The notes below the pieces were generated by a model that ran no database searches, was not told the DNA's origin, and was given only the letters and a program-made list of their open reading frames with translations. 64,000 nucleotides of DNA from Gnetum montanum (lineage: Eukaryota; Streptophyta; Gnetopsida; Gnetales; Gnetaceae): NCBI GenBank assembly GCA_015680685.1, contig MNCI01011145.1, forward strand, positions 3,930-67,929. The letters run 5' to 3'. A program made the position numbers and the translations under genes. Positions 43,373 to 54,400 of the stretch are shown here, in pieces (the first letter of the stretch is position 1; each line of letters starts with the position of its first letter).

Positions 43373-44345
43373 TTATTGAAAAGTCTCAAGTTCTCCCTTA
43401 TTAGTATACAATATGTAATGCAAATATAGGGAATACTTCACAAGAGGTCTAAAGGGGCAAGCATATCTCTTATGCATAGGAGTATCTAAATCATCATCCT
43501 CATTTTCTAAAGTATTTAGAAATTGCTCTTCTAGTGAGACATTCCTCTTATTACTATTGTCATCAAGAACATGTTCAACTTTTAAACCATCATTATCATG
43601 ATCAAACGATTTCATGGAAGGGCAAAAATTCTCTCTAGTTCAATTCTTTATTTTTGTTTCCTATAGAACATCAAGTTTTCATGAAAAATAACAACGGACC
43701 TAAATACTTTTTTATTAATAGTATCCCATAATTTGTAACCTAGATTATCACTGCCATATCCAACAAAAATGCATCTACATCCATGCCTATCAAGTTTAGT
43801 TGTATTTTATTGATGGGAATAAGCTTCATAGCTTAAGATCTTTAAGTGAGAAAGATTGAGTGCTCTTCCACTCCAAATAGGTTTTAGTACCTTGCCTTGA
43901 AGAGCTACATGAGAAAACTTTTTGATTAAATAAGTAATAGTTACTACTACTTTAGCCCAAACTATCTTTGGAATATTAGAATGGTGCAACAAAGAATGCA
44001 ACCTCTTCAAAATAGTTCTTTTATATCTCTTAGCTACACCAATATCCCTTGGAGTATATGGTAGAGTTTTGGTATGAAAAATTTCATTTTCCTTGAAAAA
44101 CTTCTTAAACTCATTGGAGGTATACTCCTCTCCATTATTACTCACAAGACATTTGAAGCTACAACTAGATTCTTTCTAAACTTTAACTTTAAAATTTTTG
44201 AAAACATTAAAAACTTTATCTTTTGAAGACACAAATAATGATCAAACTTCATACTAAAATCATCTATAAATGTAACAAAATAGAAAGCTCCACCAAAAGA
44301 TCTAACACACATTAGGCTAACAACATTCGAATAAACCAAATACAA
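43373..44345 (-). pseudogene. pol: Copia E integrase
   Basis: The fragment 44345-44142 carries Y-F-V-T-F-I-D-D-F-S with the first catalytic aspartate. The fragment 44145-43807 starts S-N-N-G-E-E-Y-T-S and ends near L-K-I-L-S-Y-E-A. The second catalytic residue is asparagine instead of aspartate. Exactly 35 residues later, in G-V-A-K-R-Y-K-R-T, lysine replaces the glutamate. Both changes are single G to A transitions on the coding strand. An acidic linker toward RT is at 43615-43373. The enzyme cannot be active. Confidence 0.85.
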
Positions 44346-44399
44346 CTTAGGATTTCTTTTATTATTAGAACTAGATCTTTTGAACTTGACTTATTTAGA

Positions 44400-45840
44400 T
44401 TTTACTACCACATAATCTTTATAAAAATTTAATGAAACATATTTAAAATTCAAAAGAATTTTCTTCAAAGTTAGAATCTTCATTCCTATTTCACTAAGAT
44501 GTCTAAGTCTCTTATGCTAAAGAGGCATGTTTTCCTCATTTGTAGCAATAAAAATTATACAATATTCCTTCATGTATGAGAATAATTGAACTCTTAACAA
44601 TCTTCTAGCCACTAGCTCTAAATGAAATAGGACAATTAGCAGTATTAAGTTGTTTAGTAGAGATCAAGTTTTTCAAAAGTTATGGCACATGACAAAGCTC
44701 ATTCAACAATAACTTCATGCCATTTGAATCTTGTAATATGGTTAAACCAATTCTTGCAATGTCATAGCATCTACCATCATCTAGAAAAATGCATTGATCT
44801 TGAACTTTTATGTAGGTACAAAACATTGAAGCATTCAGGCATACATGGAATGAAGCTCTTGAATTCGAAATGTAGACATTGGAACTAGAGTACTATAAAA
44901 TGTTGAGTGTAGCATCATTTGTAATAAGCATGACATCTACTTCTCTGTCAAAACTTTGGCATTGATCATTTTTACGATCCTACTACCCCTATCCTTTATT
45001 GCTACCTTCACTACTTTACTTGTGTTCATTCTTTAATGTTAAATAATCCTTGTAAAAATGACCCTTCTTATGGCAATACTAACATTTGAGGTCTCTATTG
45101 GCAAATCTTCTTCTACTTTTACTCCAACCACATCCTTTTTATCTATCTCTATTTTAAGAACATCCTCTTTGAACTACAAAGGCTTTACTAGTCATAGGAG
45201 AATTTATGGTTCTAGTCTTTTTAACATCTAGTAATTTAAGATCATGGTGTTGAGTGATGGCAACATCCTAAAAGTAATTATTAGGGTATTTTGAACGATC
45301 TTCCATGAATCAAGTAGAGAATTGAGTATAACAACAATCATAATCTCTTCTTCAAATTTGATACCCAATTCATATATTTGAGCAAAAAAAGCCATGCATC
45401 TTATCTAAATGTCTTTGCAAGGATGTTCCTTGCTTCATCATAATCTTGAAAATACTATAAATAGTATAATCTTTATTCATTATAATGGACTGATCATATA
45501 TTTCATTCAAAATTTTCTAGAGTTCATGTGCTTGGGAGATATCTTTGAATATTTGAAATTTTTTGTTACTAAGACATGGACATATGATTGTGAGAGCCTT
45601 CCTATTGAGCTTTTGTCATTTTGTATTAGGATATTTCTTCTACTAGTTAGCATCTAACATATCAGATTTAGTCTTGACATTATCTTTAGACTTGAGAACA
45701 ACATTGAAATCCTTGGAGAAAAGAACATCCTTCATCAGGATTTTTGAATTTAACTAGTTTTTTAGTTTTGATTAAACTATTTTTCATTGATAGGCATTCC
45801 ATTTTCAAGAGTTGAAAATTGATTTACATAAAATCATGAA
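44400..45840 (-). pseudogene. gag: Copia E gag
   Basis: A zinc-knuckle remnant C-x-Y-C-H-K-K-G-H-F-Y-K-D-Y is at about 45085-45045, with a stop inside and the last cysteine changed to tyrosine. Upstream on the coding strand, frames near 45740-45450 keep a gag-like layout but no long open frame. Between the knuckle and integrase (44980-44400) lies the frame-broken protease region. Stops are frequent. Confidence 0.55.
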
Positions 45841-45979
45841 AATTGTGTGGACGTGGTACGAATGGTGCTAGCTTTTTGTTGCACTACACCTACTAGGGTT
45901 CACTGATGTGCACAACACTACTATGTAACAACCTTTGCATATCAAATCCCAAGACTTCAATTTATAATAAAAATCCTCT

Positions 45980-46064
45980 GATACCATTTGTTACAATCTA
46001 TAATAAGAAAAACCTTTGATACCATGTGTTACAAAATATGACATAGGAAAAATCTTAGATCGAA
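45980..46064 (-). repeat. 38-bp duplication of the primer-site/LTR edge
   Basis: GATACCAT.TGTTACAA occurs at 45980 and again at 46018, so the primer-binding site and the LTR edge are doubled in tandem. Confidence 0.75.
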
Positions 46065-46496
46065 TAATGGAACCACACAAAAAATGCCAAAAATAATAAT
46101 GAAACACTATAGGAAAAAAAATGCAGAAAAATCAAATTGTTTCATGGATTGATAAACTATACATACATTAAAAAAATAATACAACAATTTATATGAAAAC
46201 CTTATGCAGGAAAAAACCATGGGAAAGGATGCAGAGCTTTCTATTTCTTCAAGAAGCAAAAGAATTGATAATTACATCCAACCTTTTAAGCATTTCGTAT
46301 AGGTTTAGGGTTCCAAGCCAACTCACAATTAACTTCCTAATACCTCATCCTTTTTCTTTTCTTCACTTTTAATTAACTATTATAAGGGAGTTTACATAAT
46401 TTTCCTTTATAATACTTCTTTTAATTTTTTTATTTTGTTATAAAAAAGGGTCAATGTTAAAACAAAACATTACAACAAATTTAGTTTCATACATCA
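46027..46496 (-). repeat. Copia E 5' LTR
   Basis: Runs TGTTACAAAATATG...CATACATCA; partner of 41945-42367. Confidence 0.8.
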
Positions 46497-46583
46497 ATAA
46501 GGAAAGAGTGATGGAGAGATCATTCTTTATAATGAGAAGAAAGACATAAAATAGAGTATTACACTACCAAAATCATACGTAAG

Positions 46584-47469
46584 TGATGAGTGGAGAGGTA
46601 TCCCTACACTCAACCATACGAATACGAGCATTTTCACGCATGATCTAGTCGAACTCCGCAAACAGACTAGTTGTGGCACCTAGACAGTTATCCTTAGGTC
46701 GCAGTTCACTATCTTCCCACTTGGACTAGTATCATATTTGTCACATATAGTTTAGTCCAGAGTTAGGTGTATGATAGGTTTTCTAATCTAATGCTACTCC
46801 TGAAGGCAATGGAAAATAATATTAACTAAGCTAGGAGGAAAGGGTAAGAGAGAATCTAAACAAGCCTAAGTGCGATGAGCATCCGTTCCTTGATTATCTA
46901 TACACATCTTGGACTTCGTGCACAACTACTACTAGGATTACCAAGTACAGATCCTAGGTATGCTACTAGGTTACCAAGTAGTCACACTTAAAATGCTTGT
47001 AATCAAGTCGTACTCATTCCGCATTTTATCATGAGATAAGGGTGAGAAGAGATTAAAAATGAAAGTAGTAAATAAAAATTATATAAATAAAAAAAGTGAA
47101 TGCTGCAATGATGAAGTAATCTCGATCTTTATTACCAATCATGTGCATGTCCAAGTATGTCACACTTGAATAAAGGATGCCATACAATTACATTCACCAC
47201 ACTGCAGGAAAACACTGGAAAATAATTCTATCTTTGGAGGGAGAAAACTGCCAGAGTTTCACTACCATCTAACCTAAAACTAAGAAACAAGGGAGAGTTG
47301 TATCTTATTTATAGATTTGGTGGCATGACGTGATATCACGTACGCGATATCGCGGGACAAGACTCAATATTGCATATGATACATCACGTACGATACATCG
47401 CGTATGCAATATTGTAGTCCATGCAATATCATAGTAGTGATATCACAGCCAACAAATTCATGACTCATC
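46584..47469 (-). repeat. Element C 3' LTR
   Basis: Begins TGATGAGTGG and ends GACTCATCA. TATA-like box at 47306-47313 (reversed). The GATATC cluster (47332-47444) is partly decayed to AATATT and GATACATC forms. It lacks the 76-bp internal duplication seen in A. Confidence 0.9.
47332..47444 (-). promoter_or_regulatory. GATATC palindrome cluster, element C 3' LTR
   Basis: Perfect cores at 47332, 47346 and 47439, with several changed copies between, beside the TATA box. The other LTR has cores at 52855, 52889 and 52935. Confidence 0.55.
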
Positions 47470-47652
47470 ATACCGCCACAATTGAATGAAAACTTGTCCT
47501 CGAGCTATAGAGAGAACAAGCTCCATTAATTACACAGTGGATAGGTATGGGATTATTGACTGACTAGAATGGATTCATGCCACAGTGTGGAGTCAGAACA
47601 AAATTGAGACACAACACAAAATAAAATCCTATGATTACAAAATTGGTGGAAC

Positions 47653-48234
47653 TCATGTAGTTTCTGGTGGTGGTGGCTCCTCCATAGGTGTCTTTCCCTT
47701 TTCTTGCGCTCCAAGTCTTGGGATTTGATGGCATTGAAGTATGGCCTGGAGTTTCTCCTCTTGTAAGGCCTTGAGTGCCTTCGTGTGCATGTAAGTTTGC
47801 ACTTGTTCCATGGAGGCATCCCAGTCAGCCTTCTCTTTTTCTTCTTCCACCCTTTTATTCTCTATCAACAATTTATTAAGTTGCTCAGTTCTGAAAGTGT
47901 CCAACTGGTTTTGAGCAACCTTTGGCCCTATATTCGGAAGGTTTAATACTTCTGAAATGGCTTGAATAGAGAAATAAATAATCACACCACAATTGTTAAC
48001 CATGGTGCCTTCTTCTTTATTGTGCCAAAATTGGTACATTTCCCCTAAGTACTAGGCACCACTTTTAGAGAGGGTAGGCCTTGATTGTACAGCAACAGGG
48101 TCTTCTTGGTGGATACTAAATGACTGTTCCTCCTACTTTGCATGTTGTTCAGCAGGAACTTGTCCTTCACCTCTCCCAGGTCATTTGATCGTACCTTGAG
48201 TAGGAGCTTCCTATTTTCCATGTTTCGGGGCCAT
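47653..48234 (-). pseudogene. 3' ORF of element C, unknown coiled-coil-like protein
   Basis: It starts at ATGGCCCCG (48234-48226) right after a candidate splice acceptor. After a probable frameshift it continues from M-E-N-R-K-L-L-L-K-V (48221) to 48045. A second frameshift leads into the 128-residue frame 48039-47653. That frame has L-P-N-I-G-P-K-V-A, then a charged helical segment L-N-K-L-L-I-E-N-K-R-V-E-E-E-K-E-K-A likely to form a coiled coil. It ends in a proline-rich P-M-E-E-P-P-P-P-E-T-T, a total of about 190 residues. I recognise no family, and see no signal peptide or clear membrane segment. By position it is an accessory ORF. It does not resemble the small ORF of element B. Confidence 0.55.
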
Positions 48235-48261
48235 CTACAATCACACGGGACCAATCGTTAG
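48232..48261 (-). promoter_or_regulatory. Candidate splice acceptor before 3' ORF, element C
   Basis: The minus strand reads CTAAC (48261-48257), a T-rich tract, then GTAG (48238-48235), then ATGGCC. The upstream block AGTAAGGTAT..CCTTACTAAC aligns with AGCAAGGTAT..CCTTGCTAAT in B. Confidence 0.5.
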
Positions 48262-50160
48262 TAAGGTTGGTACCAAAGTTAGGTTATACCTTACTGCTTG
48301 CTTTAATAGATTTACTTTATTTTCATGTGATGTTAATTATTGGAAGAACATGTCCCTAAAAGATTTTAATGTTGAGTCATATTTGCTTAGGTGGTTACCA
48401 AATTTAATTTTCTGGTATAGTTGAGGGGATGAAATTGTTTTTGACACATTTTATTCTTAATTTTGCAACTAATTACCCTTAAAGATGTCCTTCGGGTGAT
48501 GATGAATTTCAAAACATTTATGTGAAATTCGGTGTGTGCCCCTCCCCCATGACTAAGATGAACAATCTAGGTTCAAGTAGGTTCAAATGGAATGAAAATC
48601 GAAGTACCAGCAAGAGAGTTATGGATATGAAATCAAAGGACATGCAATCGTGAGTCGTAGAGAGGAATTGAAAAACTTTCCCTACGTGAACAATTATAAA
48701 TGATGTTGATTAGCACAGGGGGGTCACGTATATATATTTTCATTGAAGTTACAGCACTTAGAGAATGTACCAAATTTTTAATATTTCTTTGAAATTAAAC
48801 GATGTAAACTAAGTACATCTAGATGATTGTTAAAGGGTTCCAGTGTAATTCAACTAGTTCTAAAGGCATGAAAATTATGGTGGTGTGGAATTTATTAATA
48901 AGAACCTTGGATGGTAGAGAAAAAGGCTATGTGATGGTAATAAGGGAAAGAAAATTTTTGGCAATATGTTAAGGGTAAGAAATGATGTGTGTGAGCTGTG
49001 TCATAAGTGAAGATTACAAAAGATTACACAAGTGGGTCCTCCCCAAAGTAGGTTTCAACCTATAATGCCCTTGTGTAACAACATTTAAAGTGTCCGTGGG
49101 CACTAGAAGGGTTAAATGTAATCTGCACCAACTCCACAGAACACACACATATAAATATCACCGAAATGAGATGAAAATTCTATGCTACACGAGACATGAG
49201 CTACAATTACATGAACAATGAGATGAGATGAACTAGAGAAAGGGATCTTAGAGATTGGGACATGAGGTAACTGACCTAGGGCACAATGAATCCTATGTGC
49301 AAAGCATGATTAACGTGTCATTAACCCATCGTTCCAAGATTAGGACCAAGTCCATTCCTCTGATCAATAACACTGCATTGTTTCATCCCATGATGAGCAA
49401 CCATGAGAGTACCATAACGACAAAGCATATGATCACTTGGCATTTTGTTCAAGGGAGGAGTGATTTCTGTTTTGTGGCACTTTTCTTCTTTTTTCTTTTT
49501 TTCTCTCTCTTTTTTTTTTCAATTGCTGAGTCCAGAGAAGCCACCAACCTTTAGGCATGGGTACATGTCTTTCTAGTGGAACCCCCTATAACAGCATTGA
49601 ATTTTTGAGTGCCCTTTTAATTACTCTTACTCCCATTTTCATTAGATCTACAAGGATCTTAGTACAACCATGTTGCATGATAACTCCCACAGACATCACC
49701 AAAGAGAATCCACAAGTCCCCTTGATGTTACACCCTAATCATTCCCTCTTGGTCCATCCTTCTTCATTCTGGGTACAATGAACACAAAATTAATTTTAAG
49801 TTTCAAAAATGTCAAGAACATCATTGTACCCTCGAATAGAACCTCTTATTTGTAGAATGGATGAGTGGGTGCAATAGGCTCACTGTCCAAATAATTGATC
49901 ACTCGAGACACAACAACATAGAACACACCTCAACCAATGATCCACATGAGTGTTTTATTCATAGACGAGATTACTTAAAAAAAATGTAAAAAGACAAAAA
50001 TACTAAAAAGATAAAAAAGATGAAACAAGAAGTTGAAAAATAAAAAACTGGAAAACAAAAAGCTTTAAAATTAAAGAAAATAAAAAGTATTTATTAATCC
50101 TGCTTACTATTAGAATGGGGGATATCCCTCATAGCTAAATGGTTAAGGATGGCAAGGATT
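48262..50160 (-). other. Non-coding internal region of element C
   Basis: It includes a PPT-like motif (48543-48555, minus TAGTCATGGGGGA), the conserved block TGGGGAGGACCCAC (49033-49046, reversed), an A-rich tract (49975-50095) in the place of the minisatellite of A and B, and a weak PPT-like relic (50122-50137). No coding domain was recognised. Confidence 0.6.
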
Positions 50161-51962
50161 AATAAATGATGAAGGGCATCCTTGCATGTTGGAAATATTT
50201 GGGTTTGGTCATATTTACCCCATCAGGTTTCACACACTTGATTATAATAAGCATAGTGGGGCAATTTATGCAATGTAGTTCCGGGATAACGAGTTGACCC
50301 ACTATGATGTTTGGGGCCATTAGATGGTATGCAAGGATTGGTTTGTCAGTCTCCATTTTTGTGTTCATTGGGCCGTATGATTGTTGGAGTGTGAGTTGGT
50401 GGCCCTGATGAAGTTACATGAGGCATTGGGTTCAAAGGTAAGGATGCACCATAGTGTGGGACTTGTGTTGAGTTGGAAGATGTAGTGGCCTCAAAATTGT
50501 GTTGTCCCTTCTTATGACCATGTTTAAAGAAGGGATTCTTTTGATGTTGAGGAGGCCTCTCACTGCTGTTGGAAGTAGTAGCACAAGTACTATTCATGGG
50601 TTGTTGCTATGGTGCAAAAACCTTAGGAACAGTTGGTGGCACTATAGAAGGAGGGAAAGAATGAGACTACTGAAAGTTAGGAGGAATATAGGGTACATAA
50701 GGTGGTGGTTGTGTTGGAGGCATGGGCTGATAGTATTGAGGAGAATGGTACTATGGTGAGATAGAGTATGTTGGCCCAGTTGGAGAAATAGGATGTTGAA
50801 TCAGATAAGCATTTGGATCCGGATGATATGAAGGGTGTCTCCAGTCTAGTGGTGGTCTCCCCCATGATTGGGATTGTTGCCATTATGATCGAACATAGTA
50901 CCTCTATATGAACTCTGGATGTAACGTGTTTCCCCAATGCTCATGTAAGTGTAACAATATTGGGCATTAGCCCTTGGGGTGATCGTACAGGCATATGTTG
51001 CATTCATACGTATGATTGGCAGTTGAGCTCTTATTTTCCTTATCCCTTCTTTCCAATTGTCTACTATTTCGTCCTACTTCTTGGGTTGTCAAAACTCTAT
51101 CTCCAATGATATCGATAAATTTTTCACACTTTTGATACATCCATTCCAACATCTTATTGATCTTTGCCTTGGCTTCTTCTAATGTTTGTTGTATTGGCAA
51201 AGATCATGTTTCCACCTTGAGATTGGTTTTTTTTTCCTTTTTATGATTATGGACCTTTGTTAAGTTGAAATTNNNNNNNNNNNNNNNNNNNNNNNNNNNN
51301 NNNNNNNNNNNNNNNNNNNNNNNNNNNNNNNNNNNNNNNNNNNNNNNNNNNNNNNNNNNNNNNNNNNNNNNNNNNNNNNNNNNNNNNNNNNNNNNNNNNN
51401 NNNNNNNNNNNNNNNNNNNNNNNNNNNNNNNNNNNNNNNNNNNNNNNNNNNNNNNNNNNNNNNNNNNNNNNNNNNNAAATACTTCTACCATTGTTGACCA
51501 ATGTTGTATTGAATTTGGTTTTAACGATCTATACCATACTTTTTCTTGGTCAACGAGTGTCATGGGAAAGAGCTTAAGTTTCTGCCACCCATTATCAATG
51601 TTGTTCCACGTACACGCATTGTAGAATTCTTGTAAATGTTGATGTGGATCTAAGTCATAGCCTCCTGAAAAAGTAGGGAAGTTATTTAAATCAAGCCTAG
51701 GTAGACGACTCTTTTTACAATGCCTACATGAAATTCGAACAACCTCTTGTATTTGCGTTAGGCTTGTAGTGGCTAGTAGGGGTTCATCGTCATCTTGTAA
51801 GTTATGCTTTCGTGCATTGTGATGACGTTGTTTTCTTTCATGCTTATAAGAAACCCCTACCTCAGGTTACGTACTCCAATCTTCATCGTTATATAGTTCG
51901 TTGGTTCTCCAATGAACTTCCTCACTAAGTGTGGCATTATTATAATCTTGGAGGAGAGGCAT
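50161..51962 (-). pseudogene. gag: Element C gag, protease region lost
   Basis: ATG at 51962-51960 opens M-P-L-L-Q-D-Y-N-N. The gag domain (51690-51480) contains F-S-G-G-Y-D-L-D-P-H-Q-H-L-Q and L-K-L-F-P-M-T-L, aligned with A and B. The capsid end is lost in an assembly gap. The knuckle C-N-I-C-L-Y-D-H-P-K-G-stop-C is at 51002-50964. A serine/proline-rich linker follows to 50346. Where A and B continue with D-S-G protease, C runs into the non-coding region, so the protease was deleted. There are stops at about 51870 and 51201. Confidence 0.7.
51273..51476. other. Assembly gap (204 N)
   Basis: Unknown bases inside the gag domain of element C. Confidence 1.
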
Positions 51963-52084
51963 GGTTGTGAAGTTATGTGTGAAATTACGTGTGACTTTTT
52001 AATAATTATTCTTTCTAAAAGATATATCGTTAAGTCCTTTACAACGACCTTGTATTATATAACTAATCTAGATAACTAGCATTG

Positions 52085-52102
52085 TCCTCATTAACGATGC
52101 CT
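52085..52102 (-). promoter_or_regulatory. Primer-binding site, tRNA-Asp-like (element C)
   Basis: The minus strand AGGCATCGTTAATGAGGA matches 11 of 18 positions of the tRNA-Asp site and sits one base from the LTR. Confidence 0.5.
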
Positions 52103-52103
52103 A

Positions 52104-52966
52104 TGATGAGTGGCGAGGTATCCCTACACTCAACCATACGAATACGAGCATTTTCACACACGATCCGGTCAAACTCCACAGACAAACTAGTTGTGGCACC
52201 TAGACAGTTATACTTAGGTCACAGTTCGCTATCTTCCCACCTGGACTAGTATCATATTTGTCACGTATGGTTTAGTCCAAAGTGAGGTGTATGATGGGTT
52301 TGCTAATCTAATGCTACTCCTGAAGGCAATGGAAAATAATATTAACTAAGCCAGGAGGAAAGGGTAAGAGAGAATCTAAACTAGCCTAAGTGTGATGAGC
52401 ATCCATTCCTTGATTATCCATACACATCTTGGACTTCGTGCATGACTACTACTGGGATTACCAAGCGCAAATCCTAGGTATGCTACTAGGCTACCAAGTA
52501 GTCACACTTAAATGCTTGTAATCAAGTCGTACTCATTCCATGTTTTATCATGAGATAAGGGTGAGAAGAGATTAAATAGGAAAGCACTAAATAATAATTA
52601 AATAAATAAACAAACAAAGTGAATGCTGCAATGATGAAGTAATCTTGATCTTTATTGTCGATCATGTGCGTGTCCAAGTACGTCACACTCGAATAAAGGA
52701 TGTCATACAATTACATTCACCACATTGTGGGCAGACACTAGAAAATAATTCTATCTCTATAGGGAGAAAACTACCAGAGTTTTGCTACAATCTAACCTAA
52801 AACTGAGAAACAAGGGACAACCGCCTCTTATTTATAGATTTGCTGACGTGACGCGATATCGTGTACACGATATTGTAGGACAAGACTAGATATCGCATAT
52901 GCTATATCGCGAGCCCATGCAATATCACGGCTGTGATATCATAGCCAACAAATTCATGACTCATTA
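52104..52966 (-). repeat. Element C 5' LTR
   Basis: The 863-bp partner of 46584-47469. Its last two bases are TA where CA is expected. TATA-like box at 52829-52836 (reversed). Confidence 0.9.
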
Positions 52967-52971
52967 GTAAG

Positions 52972-54400
52972 AAAATAATTAAACTTAATCTTACAAGAGG
53001 CATGAGAAGAATAAAATTAACCACATAAAAATTATTTAAACATTTATAAAACCATATAAGCCATTTAAATTAATCTTATAAAATTTAACAACTTAAAAAT
53101 CACTTTATAATCTACATTTAGCACATTAATGAGTTATAGGCATTGTTATAGCATTACATCAGAATTTCATGAAAAATATATATACATGGCCAAAATACAA
53201 ATTCATAAAATGGACAAAATATAAAATGAAATATATTTAGAAATAATCTTTTCATCAAATATTTATCATCCTTTCAACTCCTCCATGTCCATCTCCAAAG
53301 CATTATGTAAGAGGTGCATGAAACATGTGTAGGAACGATTGTAACATCTTTACTATAGAGGAAACCACCTTGAAGCTCCTTGGAACAAGATTGGAAGATG
53401 AGGCCCATGTTGCAAAGCACACTACTATAACCAATATCAAATATAATTAACTAAACTGTTAATTTATATCCTTAACATTTATTGCTAATGCATTAACTAT
53501 TATTAATCCATGATTTTGATTTATTAATGATATTTCATGAGTTATTGTATCAGATGTTAGGATAACCATAAGGCTAATACTAATATAATGTAGATATCAG
53601 GGACTATTTGGTTTGAAACCTTATCTATCTAGACCATCCTCATAAGAAATCAATTGTTGAGTTATGTTTATGGCTAGTATCAACCTTACAACCACCCTAA
53701 GTCCTAGCTCTTCACTATCACCTAAGGTTTTTTGATACTAGACTACATGCCAGTAAGTTAATGGATTAACTCCAAAGTTAGCTTATCATGATGAACCAAT
53801 TAGTATTGTACTAGTTGTCTTCTTGCTAATCATGTTAGTTAATGAAATCTTAAATATTGTTTTCCTAGCTCATCAACACTATGGATGCACACATACATGC
53901 CTAGAATGTTAGCTAGTCACTTTTGTTAATTGATGGCACTTCTGTTAATTGTTGTTTGCATCATGCTACTTCAAAAACATAGATCATTTTTTCATTACAA
54001 CTTTCATTGTGACCCCTAGGTTCATTATAACTTTAGGTCATGATGTTTGGTGATTGACCATTACTATTGGACACAAGGAGAAGATGTCGTAAAATGCCAA
54101 AAAGAAGGGGAAAAAAGGTAGAAATTTTAAAATAAGATTAATAAAATAACAATGTATCAAAAGTGCATATAATTAGGAAGTCAAGGATTGAAACTTTAAG
54201 ATGCACAACCATAAACATATAACAATATCATTCACTCTAAGAGATCTCAAGCTTTATTCTCAACAAACATAAAAGAAGGGTATTAGAATACACTAGTATA
54301 AGTGAGTAACATAGTAAAATACAATATTAAACCATATTATATTAAAATGCAATATTATGATAATGAACTAAGCATAAGAAAATAAATAACAAAGTAATGT
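52972..54400. other. AT-rich non-coding DNA
   Basis: No domain or strong repeat seen; probably the weaker edge of the large repeat family. Confidence 0.4.

Larger units (their letters stand above)
41945..46496 (-). mobile_element. Copia element E, RT core deleted
   Basis: LTR-like ends of 423 bp (41945-42367) and 470 bp (46027-46496) share AGAATTGATAATTACA and neighbouring words. An initiator tRNA-Met-type primer site (46013-46024, minus strand TGGTATCAAAGG) abuts the right LTR. Gag, integrase and the end of RNase H are present on the minus strand, but most of RT is missing. The target duplication is unclear (ATGAA versus ATAAG). Confidence 0.8.
46584..52966 (-). mobile_element. Element C: diverged member of the A/B family with a longer 3' ORF
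   Basis: LTRs of 886 bp (46584-47469) and 863 bp (52104-52966) are flanked by a perfect GTAAG duplication (46579-46583 and 52967-52971). The primer site is tRNA-Asp-like at 11 of 18 bases. Gag lies at 51962-50600 and an unknown 3' ORF at 48234-47653. The protease half found in A and B is missing, as are RT and integrase. The gag sequence is clearly related to A and B but more diverged. Confidence 0.88.

Noticed and set aside
51204-51624. Additional frames around the second gap
   Set aside because: Created by the N run; only the minus-strand gag frame is supported by relatives A and B.
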